This document shows, one piece after another, positions 9,072 through 19,483 of a DNA stretch of 64,000 nucleotides. Under the pieces are notes generated by a model. That model worked only from the letters and a program-made list of their open reading frames with translations, was not told the DNA's origin and did no database searches. The first letter of the stretch is position 1. Each line of letters opens with the position of its first letter. The stretch spans positions 124,001 through 188,000 of the forward strand of contig CAVQFB010000003.1 in assembly GCA_963711675.1 (NCBI GenBank), in the 5' to 3' direction. The stretch is from CAVQFB01 sp963711675. Its GTDB lineage: Bacteria > Acidobacteriota > Terriglobia > Terriglobales > Acidobacteriaceae. The position numbers and the translations under genes were made by a program.

Positions 9072-10370
9072 TCAGTTTCTGGTGCCGGCAAGCGCCAAGT
9101 CAGGCGTTTCCAGGTGAAACAACCGCTGTACCGCTATGGTCATTTGCTGCTGCTCCCCCTGTCCTGGAAGGTCCTTGAGTTCACGGGCCAGCGATCCTGC
9201 GATTTTCTGAGTGATACGCGATGTCACCGCCGCGTACATCTTGTCCTGATCCCTGGAAAAAGGCCCGTACTCCTGTCGAAAGGACTCCAGCTCTTGCCGG
9301 CAAATCTCGTCAAGCCTGGTACGCAACGCTACGATAGTGGGTACCACCTGCTCCGCCATCAACTTGCGGCGGAAGCCCTGGGCCTCCGCCAGCACAATCT
9401 TTTCGCCTTCAGCGGCTGCCGCAGCTCGCTCTCCCGCGTTGCGCTGGACAACTTGTTCCAAGTCGTCAATGTCATAGAGAAAAACGTTCTTCAGTTCACG
9501 CACTGAGGGATCAATGTCCCTGGGTAAGGCGATGTCGACGATCACCAGAGTCCTGTGGTCGCGCTCTCGGGCGATGAGTTCTGCTTCTTCGCGGCTGAGG
9601 ATGATATGCGGGCAGGACGTAGAGCTAATCAAGATGTCCGCCTCACGCATGTGCTGCCAGCGTTCCTCAAAGGGAGCGGCCTCGCCGCCCAATTTTGTGG
9701 CCAGTTCGACAGCATGTTCAAAGGTGCGGTTAATGACGCGCACCGAGTTTGCACCGTTGTTCATGAGACCGCGAGCCGACAGCTCGCTCATCTTGCCGGC
9801 GCCAACGAGCAGAACCTTCTTATTCTCCAGAGTTCCGAAAATCTCCCGAGCCAGTTGGACGGCCGCGTAGGGGACCGATACCGCCGAGTTCCCGATTGCG
9901 GTCTCGTTCCGGACGCGCTTGGAGACGGTCAAAGCCTTCTGCAGGACAGCATCGAGGAAGCGGCCGGTCGTGCCGACCTTTTGGGCTTGCTGCCAGGCAC
10001 TCTTCACCTGGGACACGATCTGTGGTTCGCCAAGCACCATGGAGTCGAGGCTCGACGTGACCCGGAAGACGTGGAGTAGGGCCTCTTCGTCCAGAAGCCG
10101 GTAGAAGTTTTTCCAGTCGCAGAGTTTGAGTCCATACCCTGCGGTAAGAAATCGCAGCACAGAATTTGCCGCCAATGCGGGATCGCTGGCCCAGATGAGA
10201 AACTCTGAGCGATTACAGGTGGCCAGGATGACGACTTCATCGATCCCCTCAGCCTTTGCCAACTGGACTAGCGCCTCATAACGCTTGTCCTCGGCAATCC
10301 AGAATCGCTCCCGAACGGCAATCGGTGCCGTGCGGTGGTTCAAGCCAATCACCATCAAAGTGGGTTCCAC
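9072..10370 (-). CDS. hemA: Glutamyl-tRNA reductase
   Basis: HemA reduces glutamyl-tRNA(Glu) with NADPH to glutamate-1-semialdehyde, the first committed step of C5 tetrapyrrole synthesis. The 432-residue protein shows the N-terminal GLNHRTAP motif, the catalytic cysteine in ATCNRSEF (Cys52), the GEPQI motif (about 114-118), a nucleotide-binding VLLVGAGKMS (about 186-195), and a helical C-terminal dimerization domain. The first codon is GTG at 10370 with GGGGG about seven bases upstream; an ATG five codons later (10355) is possible. A heme gene fits the heavy use of c-type cytochromes at the left end of the window. A TPR gene follows 11 bases downstream. Confidence 0.95.
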   Translation of the reverse strand: MEPTLMVIGLNHRTAPIAVRERFWIAEDKRYEALVQLAKAEGIDEVVILATCNRSEFLIWASDPALAANSVLRFLTAGYGLKLCDWKNFYRLLDEEALLHVFRVTSSLDSMVLGEPQIVSQVKSAWQQAQKVGTTGRFLDAVLQKALTVSKRVRNETAIGNSAVSVPYAAVQLAREIFGTLENKKVLLVGAGKMSELSARGLMNNGANSVRVINRTFEHAVELATKLGGEAAPFEERWQHMREADILISSTSCPHIILSREEAELIARERDHRTLVIVDIALPRDIDPSVRELKNVFLYDIDDLEQVVQRNAGERAAAAAEGEKIVLAEAQGFRRKLMAEQVVPTIVALRTRLDEICRQELESFRQEYGPFSRDQDKMYAAVTSRITQKIAGSLARELKDLPGQGEQQQMTIAVQRLFHLETPDLALAGTRN

Positions 10371-10591
10371 GGTAGTGCCCCCAAACTCACCATTGTTGAT
10401 GGCACAGAGGCTGCCAAACTCACATGAAACTTCCTGGCAATTAATTAATGCATTTTCAACTAGTTGCAGGGAGCCGAAGGATGCAGGAGCCGGCCAAGAG
10501 AACGACGGAAGGGGGATAAGACCCTTGCTACGGGGCTTTTAGCGCGCCCGGACGCGCGCTTGGGGCTTGTGGTGACCGTGGCAAGGAGCGG

Positions 10592-12857
10592 CTACTTGGG
10601 GCTAGCAAGCGCGGTAGAAACCTCGCTCGTGGTCTTTTGTTCCCATACAAGGTGGCGCCACGGCTTGGGGACGAGTGCACGGCGAAGAAGGTAGTACTCG
10701 TTCTCAGGGCGATCATCCTGGAGTGCTGGTGCTCCGGGCGCTAGCGCAATCAGCTGATCCAGAGAAACTTCCCGGTTGAGCACGATTGCAAACTGACCTT
10801 CGGGGCTGGGTTGTGGCCCCCATTCGACGAGATCTTTGACTGCGCTCGCCGGCATTCGCTGCGCCAGTTCCACCGGCGTGCGATTCGGGATGGGTTGTTC
10901 GCTGGCAAGGAAGTGGAAGCCCCACCTTTCCAGCGAACCAAAGACGCGAATGTAGGGAAAAGACTCTTTGAGAGCACGAGCGACCGAAGCCTGCACGACG
11001 GCGTCCCCGCTTGGAAGCCATTGCTGCAAGATGCCTCCCGGCCTCAATCGCTGTTTGACGGTCGCATAAAATTCCTTCGAATAGAGCATGCTGGAACCGG
11101 CAGCCTCTACCGGCGGTGGCGGATCCAGAGTGACGACGTCATATTGCTGCGGAGTTCGCTCCAGATAGCGTCGCCCATCGTCAATCACGACGTGCGACAG
11201 AGGCGATCGAAGGAGCTCCGGACCATCAGAATGGTAGTAGCCAAAGACACGAGGAACGCTGGGCACCAGCTCAACCGCAGTGGCTGGCAAGTTCCAGGAG
11301 AGAAGGGAACGGTAGGTAGTTCCCATACCGAAGCACACAACGAGCGAGCTTTGGGGAGGATGGTCCAAGAAATGCTAATGGCATATGCGCCATCATCTTG
11401 GTGATCGGAGTCAGAAATGTGATGCCCACTCCGTTGACCATGAGGCGCTTCATCATTCCCGACCCGGTTGCGACGATGGTCGCTGTATTGTCGCGGAACA
11501 CCTCACGCGGGACGTACTGCTCCTCGTAGCCCTTCGAAGTAAGAGCCACTACCACAACCAGTAGGGCGACGGCATAAGCGGCCCTCCTCCGCGAGGCCGG
11601 TACCGGCTTCTGCTCCGCCGTGGATGACCATCGTGGCAGAACCCCAAGGATCAGCCATGGCAAAGCGAATACCAGCAGAACCCAGTGTTCGCTCATGAGG
11701 GGCAGCAGCAAGAATCCCGATAGGAGCGGTCCGATAATGCACCCGACCACGTTCACCGCATAGGCGCGGCCAGCATGGTCAGGATCGCCTCCCGACCAGC
11801 GGTCGACCAGCATCGGTGTCACAAATCCGAGAATCGCTGAGAATGGTCCTATCCCGAGCGTGAAGCAAAGCAAATGAAACAACGTGTGATTGATGAAACG
11901 AGGCCCATACTGGACGCTCGGATCGGCGACCACCAGGGATAGCAACACTGAAACACCCAGAAACAACCAGATCAGTGGCGATTCGTAGCTCTGATGTTGG
12001 CTCCATCTACGATAAATGCGCGAGCCCACGAATGTAGTTGCGAGATACAAGCTCAGGATCAGCGCAAACGCGTAAACAACCGTGCCAAGGTAAGGAGTGA
12101 ACTGCCGGATCCATACCACTTCTATTCCCATGCTTGTCAGGCCCGTACCAAATAGAAGTAGCAGGATCGTGCTGCTTCCTGACGCTTTGATGGGAGATGT
12201 AGCTCGCGAGGACTGCGGGCTTGGGACATGGGCCGACGCTGGATTCTCCTTCAACGATAAGGCCAGCGCCGTTACGGCCAACAGGCCATTTAGCACGGCG
12301 CCCACCTTCAGGGTTCCGTGAAAACCCAGAAGCTCAATGATGAGCAGAGGGATCGTGGCCCCAACGACCGCACCGAACACGTTGGCCAGGTAGAGATAGC
12401 TGAAGGATCGTTGTGAGTCGTCACGGTAAGCCTGCCGGATGGCGAGCATGGCTACGGGAATTGTGGCTCCCATGCAAGCGCACCAGGGAACAAGAGTGAT
12501 GGCGATCCACAACCCGGATGCCAGATAGTAGGACGAGGAAGACGAAGGGCTGAAATGTTCCAGTAAATTTCTGCCCCAAACCAGTTGAAGGGGAACCATC
12601 AAAGCCGAAGTGCCGATCAGCAGTTCGGTGAGAGCGTATAGACGCAATGCAGGAAAGGTGATTCTATCCCCGTATCGACGGATAAGTAGTCCAGCGCCCC
12701 AGGAACCCAGGCCCAAGCCCGCCATGAACATCGAAAGAACGATGGAGACCAGAGCTGTGGTCACACCGAACTGGGCCATTGAGAGGCGAAGCCAGACGAT
12801 CTCATAGAGAAGACTGCAAAATCCTGAGACGAAAAAAAACGCGAAGAACCAACGCAT
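10592..12857 (-). CDS. Membrane-fused spermidine synthase-like protein, frameshifted
   Basis: Two overlapping frames form one protein of about 750 residues. The N-terminal part (12857 to about 11370) is a polytopic transporter-like membrane domain starting MRWFFAFFFVSGFCSLLYEIVWLR. The C-terminal part (about 11368 to 10592) is an S-adenosylmethionine-type fold with a FGMGTTYRS glycine loop, the acidic DDGRRYLE motif and a LDPPPP segment, as in polyamine aminopropyltransferases. The frame changes at about 11367-11373 in ATTTCTTGGACC, where one surplus base would explain the break. This membrane-plus-synthase architecture is common in Acidobacteriota, Proteobacteria and Planctomycetes; polyamine synthesis is not proven for it. 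The ATG at 12857 has AGAGGAA upstream. Confidence 0.8.
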
Positions 12858-13019
12858 CTGGCTGTTCCTCTGTCGAGTGAACTCCGCCCAATTCGGTGAC
12901 GGAAATGTGTTTTGTGGGACTCCTCGATGAAATCAGAAAAACGGGGTCGGCGCAAGTCACAGTCATGCACGCAGACTGCTTACATTTTCCGATGCGAGGA
13001 GAGCAATGGGAGAACAACA

Positions 13020-13047
13020 GAAAAGCACGCCGCGAAGCGTGCTTTTC
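13020..13047 (-). terminator. Perfect hairpin downstream of hpf
   Basis: An 11-base-pair perfect stem (GAAAAGCACGC / GCGTGCTTTTC) with loop CGCGAA lies 47 bases past the hpf stop. The stem ends in TTTTC, giving a weak U-tract on either strand. It is best read as the terminator of the recJ-to-hpf transcript, separating it from the spermidine-synthase-like gene. Confidence 0.75.
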
Positions 13048-13093
13048 CGAATCGGGTTGAGCCCAAAAAACCGGACTTCCAGACAGGGTGATG

Positions 13094-13690
13094 CTATGGC
13101 GCCTCGATCAATTCCATCTTGCCGTCGCGGGTCCGGTGCAGAACCATCACTTTGCCTTTGGGATCGCGGAAGACGAACACATCGCGATCGCGGAAGTGTG
13201 CTTCTTTGATGGCTTCTTCCAGGGTCATGGGGCGCAGGGCCACGGCATCGTCCGAGTGGACAAGATGAACATCGGTGGTCTTCGCGACGGCGGGAAACTT
13301 GTGCACAACGACCGGGACGCCAGCCGTTTTCGTCCGAGGCCGACTGCGGTCTGCAGCTCTTCGCTGTGCCGCCTCGCCGTTCCACTTCTTGTGAGATTTG
13401 CGCTTCTTGCTGCGCCAGCGCGTCTTGTATTTGACCGCCTGCTTCTCCAGATGCTCCAGAGCTTCGTTGACGGCCGAGTTCATGTCGCCGGCTTGCGCCA
13501 TACTCACAAGCGGTCCATTGCGGGGATTAATGGTGATTTCTGCTTTATGGCGGTGCTTTTCAACCGCCAGGATCACTTTGGTTTCGAATTTATCGCCTAG
13601 GATTTTGCGGATTTTGGTGAGACCGGTTTCGACTTCCTTGCGGATGGTGGGAGTGATTTCGTACTGCCTGCCGGTATATTCCACGTTCAT
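13094..13690 (-). CDS. hpf: Ribosome hibernation promoting factor, long form
   Basis: This 198-residue protein is a long-type HPF that dimerizes 70S ribosomes into inactive 100S particles during starvation. The N-terminal ribosome-binding domain (1 to about 105) contains the family's VEYTGRQYEITPTIRKEVE opening and the basic KTRWRSKKRKSHKK stretch. A charged linker leads to the C-terminal dimerization domain (about 145-195), with LRPMTLEEAIKEA and VFRDPKGKVMVLHR. The start has a GGAGGGGC ribosome-binding site. It lies 59 bases downstream of rpoN in the same direction, the widespread rpoN-hpf order, and a strong hairpin follows it. Confidence 0.95.
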   Translation of the reverse strand: MNVEYTGRQYEITPTIRKEVETGLTKIRKILGDKFETKVILAVEKHRHKAEITINPRNGPLVSMAQAGDMNSAVNEALEHLEKQAVKYKTRWRSKKRKSHKKWNGEAAQRRAADRSRPRTKTAGVPVVVHKFPAVAKTTDVHLVHSDDAVALRPMTLEEAIKEAHFRDRDVFVFRDPKGKVMVLHRTRDGKMELIEAP

Positions 13691-13749
13691 TGTGCGCCCC
13701 TCCGAATGTTACTTTCACTTGCACACTACTGGTGCACAACCGGTGTTGC

Positions 13750-15562
13750 TTACTTCTTCACTCTGCGCTGATGGGTGCTCGGGATGCGCATGTCTTCCCG
13801 ATACTTCGCAACCGTGCGGCGGGTGACCTGGATACCCTGCGATTGCAGGATGCGGGTGATCTGCTCGTCGGTTAACGGCCGGCTGGATCTTCTTCCTCGA
13901 TCAGCTTCTTGACCCGGCGCTTCAGGATCAGCAGCGAAGTGTTGCCGCCCTCCGGGCCTTCACGCTCTCGCTGAAGAAATACCGCAGCTCAAACACGCCC
14001 TGTGGAGTGTGGGCATATTTGTTGGCCACCGCGCGGCTCACGGTGGAAGGATGCACGCCGATTTCTTCGGCCACTTCCTTGATCATCATCGGTTTCAGTT
14101 CGTCAATGCCCTTTTCCAGGAAATCCTGCTGCCGGGCCACGATCGAATAGCAGACTTTCATGATCGTCTGCTTGCGCTGCTCGATGTTCTTGATCAGCTG
14201 GATCGCGCTCTTGTAGCGTTCTTTCACGTAGTTGCGCGTGTCCTTGTCGTTGGTGTCTCGGGTGAGCAGACGCTTGTAGGCCGGATTAAGGCGAAGCTGC
14301 GGCACGTCATCGTCGTTCATCATGACCAGCCATTCGTCGCCATGTTTGACAAACGCAACGTCGGGCTCGATCAGCCGGGGCTGCACCTTGTTGTAACGCA
14401 GGCCGGGGCGAGGATCGAGGGTGCGAATGTATTCCAGAGCGGTCTGCACCGCCTCGACGGGCCGCCCAATGGCTTTGGCAATTTCTTTGTGTTGCTTGCT
14501 CTGCAACGCCGCGCAGATGCTGGTCGACGATGGCGACTGCGTCGCCAGAATCTGCTCGGTCGCTGCCATTCCCAACGGATTCTCTTTGTGTTGCTGCTGG
14601 TGATAGCGCAGCTGATAGAGCAGACACTCCCGCAGATCGCGGCAGGCAACGCCGGGAGGGTCCATTTGACGAACTACTTCAATCGCTTCGTGCAGATCCG
14701 GGAGGCCAAAGCCCGGAATAAAGGTGGGCTGCTGAGCGGAGGCGGTCTGAGCAGAAGCGGTGGGACCGGCTCGGGTAATGGCTTAGGGGCCGGCACTGAA
14801 GTGTCCCTCACTGGTTCTGTTGTGAAGCCTGGCGTCGCCGCCAGCGCTGTTGCCGCTCCAACAGACGCTTCGCCAACGACAGTGGGATTGGATCCGGTCC
14901 ACGCGGACGGCGAGAACTCCGCCCCGTCGGTTTCCACCAAGTCGACTTCTGCCTCTGCCGCAGCCAGGCCAAGAGCGGCTGCTTCCTTCACCACGCTTTG
15001 TGCGGCGGCAGCGTCGGCTTCTGGCGGGGCGGGAGGCACGACTCCCATCAATTCATCATCGCTGGCAATCAGGTAGCCGTCTTCGTTCAGATTGCCGATG
15101 ACGATCTCGGCCGCTTCCCGCACTTCGGGTCGCACGAGAGAGCTCCGAGTTGCCACTTCAGATGATCGGTAAGCGTGCTGGGCTTGGAAAGGAAATTCTC
15201 AAACGACGGGCGCTCGATTTCTTCCATCTCTCCGGGGCTGCGATAGCCGGGATCGAGGTAATCCTGGAAAAACGAGCCAAAATCGATCTCTTCGAAGGGG
15301 TCTTTCTTTTCGACGGCGGCGATGGGATTCTCTTCCGCAGCCGCTGGCCGGTCGCGCTCTTCTTCCTGGCGCCCGACTTCGTCGATCAGTGGAACAGAAT
15401 CTTCAAGCTCCTCGAGAACCGGGTTCTCCACCATCTCGGTGTTGATCATGTCCTGGAGCTCGAGCTTGTTGAGCGCCAGGACAGTGACCATCTGCACCAG
15501 CCCGGGGTCAGGATCTGTCTCTGCGAAAGCTTGACGCTCAGTTTGTGTTGCAGCAGAACCAT
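13750..15562 (-). CDS. rpoN: RNA polymerase sigma-54 factor, with several frameshifts
   Basis: RpoN directs polymerase to -24/-12 promoters activated by AAA+ regulators, two of which are encoded in this window. The ATG at 15562 starts MVLLQHKLSVKLSQRQILTP (activator-binding region I). The core-binding and DNA-binding parts follow, and the protein ends with the RpoN box TRRTVAKYRE and a TAA at 13750. The frame breaks at about 15501-15504, 15127, within about 14730-14790 (a Pro/Ala-rich linker), 13948-13955 and 13880-13886. Each time the expected protein resumes in the next frame, for example DP-EVREAAEIV and GGNTSLLILKRRVKKL. An unusually long Ala/Pro linker lies at about 14700-15060. Its position between lptB and hpf is the conserved order. 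Confidence 0.85.
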
Positions 15563-15672
15563 GGTTTCAAATCAATTCCGACGTCCAGCCTCAATAGCTC
15601 AACTCTCGGCTCCTGGCTCCATAACCGCGCTGATCCACGCCAATCCAATCACAAGGCGGTTACGGTTTTGTT

Positions 15673-15690
15673 AAAAGGGCTCTCAGCCCT
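15673..15690 (-). terminator. Short hairpin overlapping the lptB stop
   Basis: On the minus strand AGGGCT-GAG-AGCCCT is followed by TTTT and overlaps the lptB stop codon. The six-pair stem with a three-base loop is small, so it may only weaken transcription into rpoN, which begins about 110 bases downstream. Confidence 0.4.
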
Positions 15691-16416
15691 ACACCAGCGA
15701 GAAACTCTCGCCCAAATACACTCGCCTTACTTCGGGATCGCTACCTAATTGTTCGGGAGTCCCGGAACGGAAAATCCGCCCTTCATTAATGATGTACGCC
15801 CGGTCGGTCACAGATAGAGTTTCCCGCACGTTGTGATCCGTGATCAGGACACCGATCCCGCTGGCCTTCAGATCGAAAATGATCTTTTGCAGGTCCAGAA
15901 CCGCGATCGGATCGATCCCCGAAAACGGCTCATCCAGCAAGATGAAAGTCGGGCTGATGCACAGGCGCGAGCAATCTCCACTCTTCGCCGCTCGCCCCCT
16001 GACAGCGCGTACCCCCGGTTCTGGCGGATATGCTCCAGTCCCAACTGGTCGATCAGCTTCTCCATCTTCTCCCGGCGCTCATGCCAGGAGATTGGCTGCG
16101 CCTCCAGCACCGCCAGAATGTTTTCCTCAACCGTGAGCTTGCGGAAAACGGAAGCTTCCTGAGGGAGATAGCTGATGCCATACTGACGCGCCCGCAGATA
16201 CATGGGCACGTCCGTAATGTCTTCGTCATCGATCAGAACTCGCCCAGTATCTGGGGGTATCAGACCGACTATGGCATAGAAGGAGGTGGTCTTGCCGGCA
16301 CCGTTAGGGCCTAATAAACCAACAACTTCGCCCTGCCCTACGTGAAGAGTTACACCATTTACGACCCGCCGGCCCCGGTAGGACTTGCCGATTTCTTCGG
16401 TGGCCAGGGTACGCAT
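15689..16416 (-). CDS. lptB: LPS export ABC transporter ATPase, one frameshift
   Basis: LptB powers extraction of lipopolysaccharide from the inner membrane with LptFG. The first frame (from the ATG at 16416) has Walker A GPNGAGKTT (about residues 36-44), the Q-loop YLPQEASVFRKL and the signature LSGGERRRVEIARA. The second frame has Walker B LLDEPFSGIDP, the H-loop TDHNVRET and the C-terminal end. The break is at about 15963-15966 in GCGCCTGTGC, where one missing base restores ARALCISPTFILLDEP. The reconstructed protein is about 242 residues, the normal LptB length. Its start abuts the end of the upstream lptC/A-like gene. Confidence 0.88.
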
Positions 16417-18698
16417 TTATCGTGCCACTCGTGTCTGTGTGAACGGTTGGGGATGCCCCTCTTGCCTTCAACGAGCACCCTATCATCGCGTCTATAGAAA
16501 GTCAACGAATCGCCGGTAATCTTGCCACGTTCGGCATCAAAAATGCTAGGCGGTCCGCCGGTCAGGACGAACTTATCGTCCGCCGCCACATAAACCAGCT
16601 TTTGTCCCGTCGCCCGCCGCCCGGGTTGCTGAATGACGACGTTGTCGTCCGCAATGATCCGGTCCAGTTCCCCGGAAGAACCGACCGACTGATTTCCCGC
16701 GCTCTCTGCTCGGGACACAAGAAGCGCGTCCATCTGGTTGCTGGTCAGAGTGACATCCGCCCCTTTGGCTACGACCCTGCCCTCCATATGCACTTTTCGC
16801 TCGGCGTCTGTGTATGTCATGCGCGAGGAAGTCATCAAGACTGGAGTCGCCTTGCCTGCCTTGTCCACCTGCACGATTACAGTGCGGACTGGAACGCCGT
16901 CACCGTAGGCCACGACAGAACGATTGTTGCGGTCGAACTGAATGTTGGGGGCTTCCACTGTGTTGGTGGTCTGCCACAGCCGCGCTGTCCCGGTGTACAG
17001 CGCGATGGCTGGACTGCGATGTGCGGTCATGCTGCGGCTGGTCACGTGGATTGGGTCGGCCGACGCAAGAAGCGCTCCATCGGGCTGCTGTTTCAGCTGG
17101 GAATACGTACTCTTTACGTCGCCCTCTGCGGTTGCATCGCCCGTGGTTCGATTCAAACGCATGGTTCTAGCTGTGGTGGTCATCCCCGCCTCGACCACTC
17201 GGGGAGAACCAGTCAGGCTTAACATCGTATCGGCGGGCGTGTAGCGCGCTTGTTCCGCCCAGGCTTTCCGGTCACCATCGTTGTAAGAGAGGTTTCCATC
17301 CTGCGTGATGGATTCGATTCCTCCTGCCTCCCTGAACGCGACGTCCAACCTGTCACTGCTGCTTATCCGATCAGGCTGGCCGGGAGTGAGGGTAACGATT
17401 TTGGCTTCCGGGGCGCCGTGAAGCGAGACCAACTCGCTGCGCTCTCCAAATTTGGCTTGAAACTTTGCCGCCGTCACCAGGGTCTGCTGCTTTGCGCTGG
17501 GCTGCGACATTACAATACGTCCCGGTCCCAAGGTCTCTGCGCGATCCAGGTGGTCGCCGCCAGCGATGAAGAAATCCATTGCGGGCGCCGTGATTTCGAT
17601 GTCTTGCGCGGTAGTAGCCGTCTTCGAATCGGAGGAAGCCAGAGAGGGATGCACCTGCTTCAGCCGGACGCCGCTATCGGCGTGGATTTTCTCGACCTCG
17701 CGGCGCCCGGAGAAATCGACTACCACCCGGCCGGCATCTCCCGCTGCCTGCTGGTCGCCAATGGATTGAAGCTGTACGTCTCCCGTAAGAATGGCAGTTC
17801 GCAAGACAGAGTGCTCTCCGGCCATCTGCAGTTCGGCTTGGTCCGCCCGCGCATGCATCTCAGAGCGGCGATCCGCCCGCGCCTGGATGGTTTCAGCGCG
17901 CACATTACCCGAGGCAACTACCCTCTCCAAAGTGTTGTCAGGATGAAAAAAGAGCGTTGCCGCCTCCGAATCCAGATTCTCTTCGCCACGAATCATGTGT
18001 GGTTGTTCCAGCGCGACCTGCCGCTGCGGATTCCTGGTCACGACTCCGCGAACCGCCGTGATGCGTGCGGAGTTCGGCCCGGTGAGCAAGACCTCCAATT
18101 GCGATTGCAGGGTCAGCACACTATTTTTCGCGACATAGTTCACACCCACAGCGGATCCGCTGGCTTGCGGAGTCTCAAACGCAACTCTTTCCTTGGTATA
18201 GGCGTTACCCGTCTTCTGATTGAAGACCAAGCCACTGGTCGTGAGGTGAATCGGATTCTTCAATTCTTTCGGCGGTGTTTGGTCCGGGCTGAGAATACCC
18301 TCAGGATTGGCCTCGAGATCGACCTGGACTTCGCCTTGGGCGGTGACGTCTCCGGATTGCGGATCGTATTCGAAATCCGATCCGTAAATCTGATCGAAAC
18401 GGCTTGAGTCGCGGCCGTACAAAGTGATGGTGACGTTATGCAATTCGGTGCGCCCGCCCTGCTTGAATTGGACGGCTTTCGAAGCGCGGACCAGAAAAAG
18501 AGTTCGCCCCTGCTCGGACTTTGAAACCGTGAATCCGTCGGCAGTTTGCGAAAACTCGATACCAATCTTCTTGGGCATTTCCCTGAGCGTGTTACGCACA
18601 CGCCAACGCGCGTAGAAGTACATGCCCGCCACCAGCATGACAAGAACAATAGCGGTGACGGCGAACCAGCGGCGTAGTCTCGAGATTGGTAACCGCAT
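16359..18698 (-). CDS. LptC/LptA-like LPS transport protein, very long
   Basis: An N-terminal membrane anchor (about residues 9-30) precedes an LptC-like beta-jellyroll segment and then a long series of OstA/LptA-type beta-strand repeats, for example VDLEANPEG, AEGDVKSTY and MEGRVVAKGADVTLTSNQ. At 779 residues as read it is several times longer than LptA or LptC and may fuse both, forming a longer periplasmic bridge for lipopolysaccharide. The last 20 or so residues (NRSHRHEWHDK onward) look out of frame: adding one base in the run of four C at 16456-16459 gives an ending HPQPFTQTRVAR with TAA directly before the lptB ATG. The true stop is therefore probably at 16417-16419. Confidence 0.8.
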   Translation of the reverse strand: MRLPISRLRRWFAVTAIVLVMLVAGMYFYARWRVRNTLREMPKKIGIEFSQTADGFTVSKSEQGRTLFLVRASKAVQFKQGGRTELHNVTITLYGRDSSRFDQIYGSDFEYDPQSGDVTAQGEVQVDLEANPEGILSPDQTPPKELKNPIHLTTSGLVFNQKTGNAYTKERVAFETPQASGSAVGVNYVAKNSVLTLQSQLEVLLTGPNSARITAVRGVVTRNPQRQVALEQPHMIRGEENLDSEAATLFFHPDNTLERVVASGNVRAETIQARADRRSEMHARADQAELQMAGEHSVLRTAILTGDVQLQSIGDQQAAGDAGRVVVDFSGRREVEKIHADSGVRLKQVHPSLASSDSKTATTAQDIEITAPAMDFFIAGGDHLDRAETLGPGRIVMSQPSAKQQTLVTAAKFQAKFGERSELVSLHGAPEAKIVTLTPGQPDRISSSDRLDVAFREAGGIESITQDGNLSYNDGDRKAWAEQARYTPADTMLSLTGSPRVVEAGMTTTARTMRLNRTTGDATAEGDVKSTYSQLKQQPDGALLASADPIHVTSRSMTAHRSPAIALYTGTARLWQTTNTVEAPNIQFDRNNRSVVAYGDGVPVRTVIVQVDKAGKATPVLMTSSRMTYTDAERKVHMEGRVVAKGADVTLTSNQMDALLVSRAESAGNQSVGSSGELDRIIADDNVVIQQPGRRATGQKLVYVAADDKFVLTGGPPSIFDAERGKITGDSLTFYRRDDRVLVEGKRGIPNRSHRHEWHDKCVPWPPKKSASPTGAGGS

Positions 18699-18823
18699 GG
18701 AGTTCCTAGTCTAATGGATGCGCTGGAGGGGAGCGGCGCGACTGTTTATGCCGAGGCTTCGGAGGGGCTAAGGCGATATCTGCCGTTTCGAGAGGATTTC
18801 AAGAACACGGGGGCTTGGGAGCG

Positions 18824-19435
18824 CTACTTTTTCTGCACCAGAGTACCTGCCACGATGTCATGCAATCCCTGCTTGCGCTCGGTGAATCCCACCATAATGT
18901 AGCCGATCATGAGGATTGCGCCAGACAGCCACTTGGCAAAATGGCGTCCGGTGGCGCGACCGAAAGAGATACGGTTTCCGGCGAGGTCGGTGACTTTCAA
19001 GCCAACCACCATCTTCCCGAGGGTTGCCTGATGCGAAGAGCTCTCAAGGGAAGCCTCGTAGATCCAGGAAACCACGCCGCTGAAGGCCGCTCTGAGCAGG
19101 ATAGCGATCATCTTGATACCCACGAAGGGAAGATCCGTGACATCGCCACCTCGGCTCGCCAGTCCTACCACAGCAAAAATGGCAAGAGACACGGGGAGCA
19201 CCACGATCCCGACCGCAATGGCATCGATAATCGCAGCGACGACCCGTATCCAGAATCCACCATAGCGCGCGGCTCCTGCGGTCATGGGCGCCTGATAGTA
19301 GGGGGACGGCGGCGTAGCGGGCGGCGCTGCGACTGCAGAAAGCCCGCCACTCAAAGAAGTGCCGCAGGTAGCACAGAGGGTTGCTTCCACCGCGTTTTGG
19401 GCCCCACACTTGTTGCAGAAGATGTAGGCTGCCAT
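18824..19435 (-). CDS. RDD family membrane protein with zinc ribbon
   Basis: I chose the ATG at 19435 (MAAYIFCNKCG) over an upstream TTG because GGGG precedes it and the zinc ribbon begins at once. CNKCG and CATCG form a zinc-ribbon pair, followed by a Pro/Ala linker and an RDD domain of three or so membrane helices. These contain the family's Arg (GGFWIRVVAAIIDAI) and the ATLGKMVVGLKV signature. RDD proteins have varied or unknown roles, ion transport among them. The gene lies 48 bases after recJ and 125 bases before the lptC/A-like gene, all on the minus strand. Confidence 0.85.
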   Translation of the reverse strand: MAAYIFCNKCGAQNAVEATLCATCGTSLSGGLSAVAAPPATPPSPYYQAPMTAGAARYGGFWIRVVAAIIDAIAVGIVVLPVSLAIFAVVGLASRGGDVTDLPFVGIKMIAILLRAAFSGVVSWIYEASLESSSHQATLGKMVVGLKVTDLAGNRISFGRATGRHFAKWLSGAILMIGYIMVGFTERKQGLHDIVAGTLVQKK

Positions 19436-19483
19436 GATCCCCGAAATGTAAACCAAAACCGCTGGGGAAGCAAAAGGTGTCGT

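Noticed and set aside
14009..15076. Plus-strand open frame of 355 codons
   Set aside because: It is a shadow of rpoN; it appears long because rpoN itself is broken by indels.
17250..18407. Plus-strand open frame of 385 codons
   Set aside because: It lies wholly antisense to the LptC/LptA-like gene and encodes no recognisable protein.
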